A DNA stretch of 64,000 nucleotides from Pyrobaculum neutrophilum V24Sta (GTDB taxonomy: Archaea > Thermoproteota > Thermoprotei > Thermoproteales > Thermoproteaceae): contig NC_010525.1 in assembly GCF_000019805.1 (NCBI RefSeq), forward strand, positions 992,001 through 1,056,000, written 5' to 3'. The notes beneath the pieces are model-generated. The model made no database searches and was not told where the DNA came from. It saw only the letters and a list, made by a program, of their open reading frames with translations. Within the stretch, counting starts at the first letter, position 1. Each line of letters opens with the position of its first letter. The position numbers and the translations under genes are program-made. Shown in pieces: positions 1 through 7,817 of this stretch.

Positions 1-1169
1 AGGCAGGCCAGCTCCTCCTCGGCGGCTTCTCCGTAGAGGAGCGCCGCTAAGGCGAAGTTGTCCTTCCTCAACTTGTCGTATACGGCCTTGATTGCCGCCT
101 TCATGTGCTGTGCATTTCTCTTTGCCATGTCTTTGTCGCGTGGGTTTGGGGTATAGGCTGTGCCGGGCCTCGGCGCGATCTTCTCTAGCTCCTCTCTGGT
201 GAACCCCAGATTCACCATGGTCGAGGCGATGTAGATAGAGCCGGCGGACGCCCTGTAGAGAAGGTCGCCGTACCTCTCCCTTACCTTTTCGTACTCCCCC
301 TCCGGGAGGTTGGCCCTAAGCAACTTCTCGAACTCCTCAGGCTGGGCGGAGTCCATGAAGATTATATTATCTACGTCGAAGAGGCCCGAGGCGAGGCGCC
401 CGCCCCTTAGCCGGGGGCTTGGGTTAAACAGCGCTTCGTAGACCGCGGCAGGCGGATCCGCACTGCGTGAGAGGATCTCGGCGTATTCGTCATAGTTCAG
501 TCTTACCACGACCACAACGCGGGCCCCCCTTGCCCAGGCATCCTCAGCCACGCCGACGACCTCGTTCTCACGTCCAACTGCACCTGTCACGTCGTCGAAA
601 ACTAAGACGAGTCTGTCGTAGCTAGGCTTCTCGCGGAGCACGCGGACAAGTCCCCACACGGACTTAATCAAGGATACCACCCAGCCGAGACCCGGAACCT
701 CGGCCGCCGCCTCATCCAAGCCGCTCCGCCTCGCCGCGTCCAACACTTTCCGCAACACCGATTCATGCACGCCCAACTTATTGAGAAGGCCCTCTAGAGC
801 CTTGCGACACTCCTCAGACTGGGGGTCTCGGCATCTATCGTAGATGCGGGCGGCCTCGGGGAGGACGGCGGCGGCCACGTCTAGGTACGTGGCCAGCTGC
901 CTCGTCGCCGGGGCGGTCAACTTGAGGACGTAGCGCGGCCTCCCCTCGACGTCGTAGGTCACGTGCAGATCGGCGTCGGGCTCCGCCAGGAGCTGCGGCG
1001 AGATCCACACCACATGCCTCCCCTCCCTAGCCGCCGCCTCCAGCGCAACATAAAGCGCCGACGTCGTCTTCCCCACCCCCGGCAACCCCACCACAGCCAG
1101 CGCCCCCCTTCCCAACAGCGCTTTCAGGGCCCCCTCCTCAAACCCCCTAACCACATACCTAAAACCCAC
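1..1169 (-). CDS. P-loop (STAND/AAA-type) ATPase, cut by the left edge
   Basis: The reading frame enters from 1169 and is still open at base 1, so the C-terminus is missing. Residues about 28-35 read GLPGVGKT (Walker A), and a hydrophobic strand ending LVLVFDD further on is the likely Walker B. The rest resembles archaeal STAND-type ATPases in plan (P-loop, then a helical region), but no partner domain is visible. I chose the GTG at 1169 because a TATA-like AATATAA (1191-1197, minus strand) lies about 25 nt upstream, the leaderless spacing seen throughout this window. Function unknown; such ATPases are frequent in archaeal mobile and defence regions. Confidence 0.75.
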   Translation of the reverse strand, partial: MGFRYVVRGFEEGALKALLGRGALAVVGLPGVGKTTSALYVALEAAAREGRHVVWISPQLLAEPDADLHVTYDVEGRPRYVLKLTAPATRQLATYLDVAAAVLPEAARIYDRCRDPQSEECRKALEGLLNKLGVHESVLRKVLDAARRSGLDEAAAEVPGLGWVVSLIKSVWGLVRVLREKPSYDRLVLVFDDVTGAVGRENEVVGVAEDAWARGARVVVVVRLNYDEYAEILSRSADPPAAVYEALFNPSPRLRGGRLASGLFDVDNIIFMDSAQPEEFEKLLRANLPEGEYEKVRERYGDLLYRASAGSIYIASTMVNLGFTREELEKIAPRPGTAYTPNPRDKDMAKRNAQHMKAAIKAVYDKLRKDNFALAALLYGEAAEEELAC

Positions 1170-1228
1170 CGCGACAATACAACAACGGTATTATATTGCT
1201 AACGCCCCGCAAAAACGCGGCGGGCGCC

Positions 1229-1258
1229 ACCGCCAGGCGGGAGCCTGCGGGCGGCGGT
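1229..1258. other. GC-rich imperfect hairpin
   Basis: ACCGCC at 1229-1234 pairs with GGCGGT at 1253-1258, and AGGC (1235-1238) pairs with GCCT (1243-1246) around a GGGA loop. It lies in the short gap between the left-edge ATPase and the next minus-strand gene, so it could shape the 3' end of the latter. No RNA family recognised. Confidence 0.3.
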
Positions 1259-1384
1259 CTACAAAACTAGCCACATGGGGCAGGTGTGGCCGGCCACGTG
1301 TAGAAGCCGCGCCCTCTTCACGGCGCTTGTGATATGCTGTGTACTTCACCGGAGATTTGGCGGCATACTATCGCTACGAGACGC

Positions 1385-1768
1385 CTAGCCGTCGTCTAGT
1401 ATCTTTTTGGCGGTGCTTGGCCAGTACATCGCCAGCGCAGAGGCGGCGTCTTCGATGGCCATTGCCGCCTCCCAGGCGCGTATCTTCCAGCGGGGGGAGT
1501 CGCGGCAGCGGCTCGCCACGTAGTAGGCCTTTTTGAGGGCGTCGACGAGAGCAGCCACGAGTTGCCTAACGGGGAGGGGCCTTGGGACGAGCCTCCTAAC
1601 CCTCACAGCCACCCCCAACAGGTCGTCCACAGAGCCGAGGTAGACGGTATCACGCGGGCGCCACCCCACCTTCAGATACAGCCGCCTGCCCAAAAGCCAG
1701 AGATAGCCAACGAGAGGCCCAACCCTAACACGGCCAAAGTAGAGATACACACCAACCACAACACCCAC
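1385..1768 (-). CDS. Hypothetical protein with hydrophobic N-terminus
   Basis: A 127-residue frame from a GTG at 1768. The first 30 or so residues are hydrophobic (GVVVGVYLYF, then VGYLWLLG) and could be a membrane anchor. The C-terminal half is helical and Ala-rich, with a stretch resembling HEPN/PaREP-like helical bundles (ALVDALKKAYYVASRCRD), but no catalytic RxxxxH is present. A TATA-like CATATATT (about 1785-1792, minus strand) sits just over 20 nt upstream. Family not recognised; the reading is supported by length and promoter only. Confidence 0.5.
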   Translation of the reverse strand: MGVVVGVYLYFGRVRVGPLVGYLWLLGRRLYLKVGWRPRDTVYLGSVDDLLGVAVRVRRLVPRPLPVRQLVAALVDALKKAYYVASRCRDSPRWKIRAWEAAMAIEDAASALAMYWPSTAKKILDDG

Positions 1769-1819
1769 GCATTAAAACATTCCAATATATGTCAGTAAAG
1801 GATACAATATACTTTAGAC

Positions 1820-2024
1820 AAGGGTTTAGAAAGCCGAAGGCGAAGAATGGCGCTGGGTCGCGCCCTCTATGAGGCGGAGTTATGATGGTAGAGGCGAAGA
1901 ATGGCGCACGCCGTCTCTCAGACAGAGGAATGTGTGAATGTAAAGGGCGGTGGAAAAGCGACCGCCGAGGGAACAAAAAACCACGAAAAAACTTAAAAAC
2001 CCAAAAGATCCGAAAATACAAGCC
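1820..2024 (+). promoter_or_regulatory. CRISPR leader 1
   Basis: AT-rich sequence upstream of array 1. The box ACTTAAAAAC at about 1990-1999 is centred 30 nt before the first repeat and is identical in sequence and near-identical in spacing in leaders 2-4, although array 1 has a different repeat. The 15-mer GGCGAAGAATGGCGC occurs twice in the leader, at about 1839 and 1893. The degenerate repeat at the opposite end of the array confirms that this is the leader side. Confidence 0.75.
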
Positions 2025-3068
2025 CCAGAAATCAAAAGATAGTAGAAACGCAACGACGAGCGGGCGCTGTCGACATTCGCACTGAGACACCAGAAATCAA
2101 AAGATAGTAGAAACCTAAAAAACGCACAACCTTCTCGATTCTCTCTTGTCCGCTCACCAGAAATCAAAAGATAGTAGAAACCAGATGAGATACGCAGACT
2201 GTTTCTGCCTGCAGCAACTACCAGGCCAGAAATCAAAAGATAGTAGAAACTGAGTAGCTCTTGAAGCGTCACCCAACGCGGTAGCTGGGATATGCGCCAG
2301 AAATCAAAAGATAGTAGAAACGACATATGGAAGATCCGCTGGCCCGAGGCGATAAAGTCGCCAGAAATCAAAAGATAGTAGAAACCCGGCCCCTGAGGGG
2401 CCTCTAACTTCGTAAACTCTATTTTTTGACCAGAAATCAAAAGATAGTAGAAACAAGGTGCGCGGTGAGGACGTACTGCCTCTGGATTCGGAGGTGCCAG
2501 AAATCAAAAGATAGTAGAAACCTTGTTGGAGTTGCTCTGGGCTTTGCCGTCGGCGCGTTCTGGCTCACCAGAAATCAAAAGATATGTAGAAACGAGATAC
2601 GCGATGGCGTAGAGACTGCGACGTTGTCTCGCCCAGAAATCAAAAGATAGTAGAAACACGCTTCTTGCAAGACGCGTATAGTCGCGTCGCGGTTGTTGAC
2701 CAGAAATCAAAAGATAGTAGAAACACACCGCTTGGGCTCGAGGCTGAGGAGCTCCTTGAGCCGGCCAGGCCAGAAATCAAAAGATAGTAGAAACAGAGAC
2801 TCGTAGAACAGTAGCCAAGAGTACGCCTTAGACCAAACCAGAAATCAAAAGATAGTAGAAACTCCCTGGTGTCTGCTAAGACGTCCATTACGGCGCCGCC
2901 TTAACCCAGAAATCAAAAGATAGTAGAAACCCACATGGACTATACATGGATGTGGGGCCTGAAGGAGAGGGAGTACCAGAAATCAAAAGATAGTAGAAAC
3001 GGTCTCGCGATCCTGCCCAACACCGCCATGGCGACCATGGCGTCCAGAAATCAAAAAATAGTAGAAAC
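2025..3068 (+). CRISPR. CRISPR array 1, 16 repeats, 25-nt repeat
   Basis: Repeat units begin CCAGAAATCAAAAG and end ATAGTAGAAAC. Starts are at 2025, 2090, 2157, 2226, 2297, 2361, 2430, 2497, 2568, 2633, 2700, 2770, 2838, 2906, 2976 and 3044, giving 15 spacers of about 40-47 nt. The copy at 2568 carries a one-base insertion (GATATGTAGAAAC) and the last copy at 3044 has AAAAAATAG instead of AAAAGATAG, so the leader-distal end is on the right. This repeat family differs from arrays 2-4 and lies 22 kb from the cas genes. It matches my recollection of Pyrobaculum repeats; processing is probably by the Cas6 at 24502. Confidence 0.97.
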
Positions 3069-3508
3069 AACTACACGATGATTCATATGTGCTTGACTTA
3101 CGGTGAGCCGACGAAATTTGTGACTTTTAGAAGTTGGCATGTATAGCTGTATGACTTTATCTTGATTATCAAGTTTCTACTGTGTTTATCGCATGCAGTG
3201 GCTTGGTTTTGCATTGCTTCAGCTTTATGTTTTTCATGGCCCTTTCTCAGGCCGGCGTTCGGTTTCCTACCCATCTTTACGTTTATACAATGCTCTTATG
3301 CGCTCCTAACATGGTGGATCCCCCCGTGTCGGGGGCGTGGACGGCCTTTGACGGCGTTGGCCGGCTGTCGGAGCTGCCCTCACCTGGCCGCGCCTCTGTA
3401 GGGTCTGGTGTGTTGATGGTTGTTCTGGTTCCGTGGTTTGGCGGCTTGTGGGTGGGGGTCTGGTGGGGTGGTTTTGTGGTTGTTTGGGTGTGGCCGTGTG
3501 GTTTGGGC
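3069..3508. other. Gene-free stretch after array 1
   Basis: About 440 nt without a convincing gene. The first 150 nt are AT-rich; the rest becomes G/T-rich on the plus strand towards the 3' end of the next gene. Frames present here are low-complexity (Gly, Val, Trp) and lack a promoter. Confidence 0.5.
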
Positions 3509-4753
3509 TTAAGCTGTGTTTTCTTTTAGTCTTGTGATGATTTGTCGGAGTGCTTGGCTGGTTTTTTCGTCGCGGTGGTTTTGGGAGCTGAGGTAGGAGT
3601 CTAGGGCGGCTAGGTGGGTTTTGTCCAGGCGTCTGAGCTCGGCTGTGGGGATTCTCCTGTCTGTGGGGTCTGCACGTCTTATGATGGCGTCGGCTCTCTG
3701 TGGGTCCATTTCGTAGAATATCTGGCGGAGGGTGTATCCATATATCGCCGCTCTGTCCAGCCCGTAGAATATCTTCCTGCCGGCGAGCTCTTCGGCGGCT
3801 TTGATGGCGTGGTAGATTATGGAGCGGGCGTGGGCGTTGAGGGGGCCCCACCTGCTGTAGCCGGTGTTTTTCGGCTCTCTGAAGTGCTGGCCCATGTCAG
3901 AGAGGGCGCGGTATATGGTTCTGACGGCCTCGGCGTAGAGGTACTCGGGGCGGGAGTAGTTCGCGGCCTGCACCCGGACGAGGGTGCAGTGCCAGCATCC
4001 GTATCTCCCGCCTAGGGAGCCGCCGGCGGCGAGGCCTCTGTAGAGCTCCTCCAGCGGCTGGACGTCGAAGTCCTTCTGCGCCCTCAGAAAGCTCCAGACC
4101 ATGTCATATGTCCAGAACCTGATGGGGGCTATCTTGGGTATGTCGCCGTGGGAGAAGTAGGCGCCTAGGCAGGAGCCGCCTCCGGAGCAGGTGCCGAACC
4201 TCGTCTTCATGCTTTTCGCCCTGGCGCCGCTTTCCTCGTCGCGTGAGCCGACCACCAGCACGTGGTTGGCGTGACGTCTGAGCTCCCGCTCGGTGGGCTC
4301 TATCTTGAGCATGTCTACGCACCACCTGAAGTTGAAGGTGGGGGCGGGGTACCCCCTCACGAGGACTCTCCAGTACCACGTCTCGGTGGGGTGGGGGTAG
4401 GCGTATCTCACGTGTACGTCTGTGCCCAGCTCCCGCATCTTGGCTTTGAACTGCCTGGCGAAGTGGTCTACCCACAGCTCCATCTCCGGTATCTCGGAGA
4501 GGGTGTCGTTGTGGAGGAGGACAACCCTGTTTTTCACGCCGTTGCGCCGCTTGGCCCACTTGTAGAAGAGAATGGCCGCCGCCGTGGAGTCCTTGCCTCC
4601 AGAGAAGGCGATGACGAAGGTTCTATATTTTAAAGCGGCTTCTTCAAAAACCTCGAATGCCTCAGAGAGCAACAGGTCAAGACTCACGGGACGTAGAGGG
4701 TAGAACTCATTTAAGCATTGAGGGCACCGCAAGGTATCATGAATACGACTCAT
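3509..4753 (-). CDS. DndC/PAPS-reductase-like protein
   Basis: A 414-residue protein with an N-terminal CPQC pair (residues 10-13, possible zinc ribbon) and the PP-loop SGGKDS at 51-56, the ATP-pyrophosphatase motif of PAPS reductases and DndC. Further on come NFRWCVDMLKI, a Cys-containing GTCSGGGSC stretch and RYGCWHCTLV. The last resembles the GCWxCT signature I associate with DndC, the sulfur-transfer subunit of phosphorothioate DNA modification. No dndB, dndD or dndE is visible nearby, so a full Dnd system is not supported; a sulfur-transfer or nucleotide-adenylating role is the safe reading. It diverges from a methyltransferase pair starting at 4792. Confidence 0.75.
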   Translation of the reverse strand: MSRIHDTLRCPQCLNEFYPLRPVSLDLLLSEAFEVFEEAALKYRTFVIAFSGGKDSTAAAILFYKWAKRRNGVKNRVVLLHNDTLSEIPEMELWVDHFARQFKAKMRELGTDVHVRYAYPHPTETWYWRVLVRGYPAPTFNFRWCVDMLKIEPTERELRRHANHVLVVGSRDEESGARAKSMKTRFGTCSGGGSCLGAYFSHGDIPKIAPIRFWTYDMVWSFLRAQKDFDVQPLEELYRGLAAGGSLGGRYGCWHCTLVRVQAANYSRPEYLYAEAVRTIYRALSDMGQHFREPKNTGYSRWGPLNAHARSIIYHAIKAAEELAGRKIFYGLDRAAIYGYTLRQIFYEMDPQRADAIIRRADPTDRRIPTAELRRLDKTHLAALDSYLSSQNHRDEKTSQALRQIITRLKENTA

Positions 4754-4791
4754 CTGGTTTTTGGAGTCTTAGTGAGCTCCTTCGGAGGGAT

Positions 4792-5895
4792 GTGTTTCTG
4801 TTTGTGGGGGCTCTTCGGTTTGTTTTTGCGCCGTTTTTCGCCGGGGGGGATGTGGCGACGTGTGGGGTGGTTGGGAGGCTTTGTTGTGGGTCTGGGCGGC
4901 TTGGGGTTAACTACTGGGTTGGTAGGCATGTGGCTGTGGTTAGGGGGGAGCTGGGGAGTTTGAGGAGGTGGTTTATTCCGTGTTCTGTGGATAGGCGGAG
5001 GATGCCTCCTCTTGCTCGGTACGAGAGGGGGGGCTTTGTCAGATTGTTGGGTGGTGGTGTTTGGGTAGATGTGGGGGCTGTGCGTGGGACTGAGGTGGGT
5101 GGGGTGGTGGCGAGGCTTGCGGAGAGGTGGAGGGTGTGTGGGGGGCGCGACGTCTATTCGCTTGCCAGGTGTGTGGGGGTGGCTGTGGGCTCTCTGGTGG
5201 ATGTGGTTGTGCTGTTGCGGGGGCTGTTTCCGAACCTCGTGGAGGTGTACTCGGGCGGGGTGTCCTTCGACGAGTTTCTGAGGGGGTTTGGGGTGGGCGG
5301 GGCGGTGGATGCGGGGGTTCTGTGGGAGGAGGCTAGGAGGTTTGTGAGGGGCGGCGTGGTTGTGCCGAATTTGGGGCTTCTGCCTAGGGGCCGCTATGTC
5401 AGTGTGAGGTCGAGGGCGGCCCGGTACGCCATTCCGCCTATCCTCTCCTACGCCGACTTTAAAAACGCCGTTGTGGCAGACGTGGGCTCGGGCTTCGGGA
5501 CCAAGGGGGCGGCGTCTCTCAGGTGGGGGGCGCGGCACGTCGTCCTCCTGGACGTGGACGAGGCCGTGCTGAGGGAGCGGGGCAGCGGCCTCCTGGTGGA
5601 CCGGGTGGTGGCGGACGCCCACATGCTCCCGCTTAGGGATAGAGCCGCCGACGTGGTGATCTTCTGGAACGTGCTCAACTTCCTCAGCGACCCGGACAGG
5701 GCGGTGGAGGAGGTTGGTAGGGTGGCGAGGCGGGAGGTTGTGTTTTCGGTGTACAACGCCGCCAGCGGGAGGCAGATCAGCTACGGCGAGTTCCTGGAGG
5801 TTCTGTCGAGGTGGGGGGTGCCGAAGGCCGTGAGGAGGCTCGGCAACAGCCAGATGCAGGCCGTGGTGCGGCGTCATGAGGATCCGGGTCCTTAG
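4792..5895 (+). CDS. SAM-dependent methyltransferase with unknown N-terminal domain
   Basis: The C-terminal third is a class I methyltransferase: motif I VVADVGSGFGTKGA, an acidic strand end VVLLDVDE, then ADVVIFWNVLNFL. The first about 200 residues are unassigned, rich in Val and Gly, and encoded by strikingly G/T-rich DNA. I chose the GTG at 4792 because GGAGG lies a few bases upstream; the open frame continues upstream into the divergent gene, so the start is uncertain. The gene overlaps the next methyltransferase by 20 nt. Substrate unknown; proximity to the DndC-like gene hints at nucleic-acid modification. Confidence 0.65.
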   Translation: MFLFVGALRFVFAPFFAGGDVATCGVVGRLCCGSGRLGVNYWVGRHVAVVRGELGSLRRWFIPCSVDRRRMPPLARYERGGFVRLLGGGVWVDVGAVRGTEVGGVVARLAERWRVCGGRDVYSLARCVGVAVGSLVDVVVLLRGLFPNLVEVYSGGVSFDEFLRGFGVGGAVDAGVLWEEARRFVRGGVVVPNLGLLPRGRYVSVRSRAARYAIPPILSYADFKNAVVADVGSGFGTKGAASLRWGARHVVLLDVDEAVLRERGSGLLVDRVVADAHMLPLRDRAADVVIFWNVLNFLSDPDRAVEEVGRVARREVVFSVYNAASGRQISYGEFLEVLSRWGVPKAVRRLGNSQMQAVVRRHEDPGP

Positions 5896-6424
5896 GGAGC
5901 ACTACTGCGCAGACTGCAGGATAGTTAGGAGGAGCCCCAGGAGCACGGGGGTGAAGCTACTCCTCTCGGTGGCAGACGCCGCGGGCATGTCGGTCCTCGA
6001 CTTCGGCTGTAGCAACTGGCGCAACTCGGCGTATCTGGAGTCGCTGGGGGCCCGTGCCGTGCGGATGGACGCCATACCGGACACCCGGCCGGACGTGGTC
6101 GCCTACCCCACACACCTGCCCTTCAGAGACGGTGCCTTCGACGTCGTGTTGTACACCCACGTACTGATGTTCCTAGAGAGGAAGGAGGACTGGCCCGCCG
6201 CGGTTGCCGAGGCCGCCAGGGTGGCAAAGAGGTACCTAGTGCTTGAGACCTACATGGTAAAGCACCCAGGTGCTCTGCGCTATGGGGTAGAAGACCTCTT
6301 TGAACTGGTGAGGGGGTTGTCGGTGGTGAGGAGAAACGTGAGGTTGGATATGCAGAACCTCGTCATCTCGCTACGACCTTCTTCGTCTCCTCCAAGTTCT
6401 CGAACATCTCGGCGGTCTTCATGA
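5876..6424 (+). CDS. SAM-dependent methyltransferase (type 11-like)
   Basis: A 182-residue protein with the class I fold markers VLDFGCSNWRNSAYLE (motif I, around residue 40), an acidic residue after the second strand (RMDAIPDTRPD) and FDVVLYTHVLMFLERKEDW. The N-terminus has a CADC pair. It starts inside the preceding methyltransferase, so the two are translationally coupled and probably act together. Its 3' end overlaps the convergent helicase gene by about 60 nt; the last 20 residues are Ser/Arg-rich and may be read-through. Substrate unknown. Confidence 0.65.
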   Translation: MRIRVLREHYCADCRIVRRSPRSTGVKLLLSVADAAGMSVLDFGCSNWRNSAYLESLGARAVRMDAIPDTRPDVVAYPTHLPFRDGAFDVVLYTHVLMFLERKEDWPAAVAEAARVAKRYLVLETYMVKHPGALRYGVEDLFELVRGLSVVRRNVRLDMQNLVISLRPSSSPPSSRTSRRSS

Positions 6425-7817
6425 GCTTGCGCAGCCCCTCCACCTGCGTCTTCTTTAGCCTTTTAAGTCCCCTTTCGCTTCTTTTAAACAGTGTCTCTGT
6501 TTCTTCCTTCAGCGACGTCATATGGCCTATCACCACGAGGGTTCCCCTCTGGCGGCTAAGCTGCACGTTGAAGATGTAGGGGTCTGAGAAGTAGTAGGTC
6601 CAGAAGGCAATGTCTGTATACTCCTTGGCCGCTGGTGCTATGATGATGTCGTCTTCTCTCCCGAGGAAGCTGGCGACCGTGGAGAACCTTATATCGGCGT
6701 CTCCGGCGAGTATCCTGGCGGCGAAGGCCATTTTGCCGTAGGGCGCAACGACGGCAATCCTCTTCTCATCTTTCTTGAGCTCCACCGCGGCGCGGATGGC
6801 TTTAGCCAAGCAACTGGTGAGTTTTGCGCGCTCGATGTCGTACTGGTCGCCTTTTTCAAACACCTCTGTCTCGATGTAGAGCAGTGGGGTGTTGGAGAGC
6901 TTAGTGAGGGCCTCCTCCACGGCACCTCCGTATCTCTCGCAATCGCCCGCTACCCTCTTCATAACCTCCTTGACCTCGTCGCTTGTGAGGCCCAGCAGGT
7001 ACGGCTTGCCCATGGCTCTTAGGTCTCCGGCGTAGTAGCCCTCCTTGATTGGGGTCTCGGTCTCGGGGGGTAGCCTCATGCTTACGTCAAGCCTCTTTAT
7101 CTCCACGTAGTCGCTCCCCTGTTCCCTCAGCTGGACGGCTTTCTCCAAGAGGAGCCACTCCCTCTCGTCCTCCGAGATGCCTATGGCTTGGTTGGGGTCT
7201 CCGATAACCGCGAAACCCCTTATGAGGTCGTCGGGCTTCCCCTTGGCCAACCCGTCCGCGATGGGGACTAGGAACCTGGCTAGCGTCATGCGGCTGGCCT
7301 CGTCTATCAGGAGGTAGGCCGGCCTGGGCGGGTACATCCGGGCGTATACCCTCTGCCAGTCTGTGGAGATTATTAGGCCGACTCGCTCGTCGGCTCTCTT
7401 GAGGAGTTGGGTGAACTCGCTTGCGGATATCTTCGACCCGTAGATCCGGACGGCTTTTGCGAAATCGCTGCTTCTGCAACCGCCTCGGGCGCTCATGAAG
7501 GCGGCGAATTTCTCGAGGAAGTCCACGAGGAGCTCGTTGGTGGGGGCGATGTAGATGTAGAGGTTCTCCGCGGCCCCCCGGCAGAGGCTGTCCCCCAGCA
7601 GGTTGGACAGGAGGTAGGCGTAGAAGGTGGTCTTCCCCGCCCCCGGGACCCCTGCCACCCCCACCACCCTCAGCTTCTCCGCGACAATATCTTCAACAGC
7701 CTTCCCTATGTCTGAGTAGGGGGGCCCTTTGAAGACTACGTCGACTCTCTGCCGCCGGCTCTGCTCCTGGTCAAGCCTCTTGACGATTCTGTCTACGTTG
7801 TAGAAGCTAGTACTCAT
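6363..7817 (-). CDS. SF1 (Dna2/UPF1-like) helicase
   Basis: A 484-residue helicase with Walker A GVPGAGKTT at 56-64, Walker B YLLIDEAS, motif III VIGDPNQA, motif IV region RIAVVAPYGKMA, motif V-like TVASFLGREDDIII and motif VI NVQLSRQRGTLVVIG. This is an SF1B set, as in Dna2 and UPF1. It overlaps by 11 nt the upstream gene, an Fe-S PD-(D/E)XK nuclease. Together the pair reproduces the nuclease and helicase halves of Dna2 or AddAB as two proteins. A role in end resection or in attack on foreign DNA is inferred from this pairing. Confidence 0.85.
   Translation of the reverse strand: MSTSFYNVDRIVKRLDQEQSRRQRVDVVFKGPPYSDIGKAVEDIVAEKLRVVGVAGVPGAGKTTFYAYLLSNLLGDSLCRGAAENLYIYIAPTNELLVDFLEKFAAFMSARGGCRSSDFAKAVRIYGSKISASEFTQLLKRADERVGLIISTDWQRVYARMYPPRPAYLLIDEASRMTLARFLVPIADGLAKGKPDDLIRGFAVIGDPNQAIGISEDEREWLLLEKAVQLREQGSDYVEIKRLDVSMRLPPETETPIKEGYYAGDLRAMGKPYLLGLTSDEVKEVMKRVAGDCERYGGAVEEALTKLSNTPLLYIETEVFEKGDQYDIERAKLTSCLAKAIRAAVELKKDEKRIAVVAPYGKMAFAARILAGDADIRFSTVASFLGREDDIIIAPAAKEYTDIAFWTYYFSDPYIFNVQLSRQRGTLVVIGHMTSLKEETETLFKRSERGLKRLKKTQVEGLRKLMKTAEMFENLEETKKVVAR

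Noticed and set aside
1880-3070. Several frames with repeated YYLLISG or LLSFDFW blocks over array 1, and similar ones over arrays 2-4
   Set aside because: They are translations of CRISPR repeats.
3160-3200. GTTTCTACT near 3174, possibly an inverted array 1 repeat
   Set aside because: Only nine bases match the repeat complement, and the remainder does not align.
3182-3529. Hydrophobic plus-strand frame after array 1
   Set aside because: The composition follows the G/T bias, there is no leaderless promoter, and the end overlaps the real gene on the other strand.
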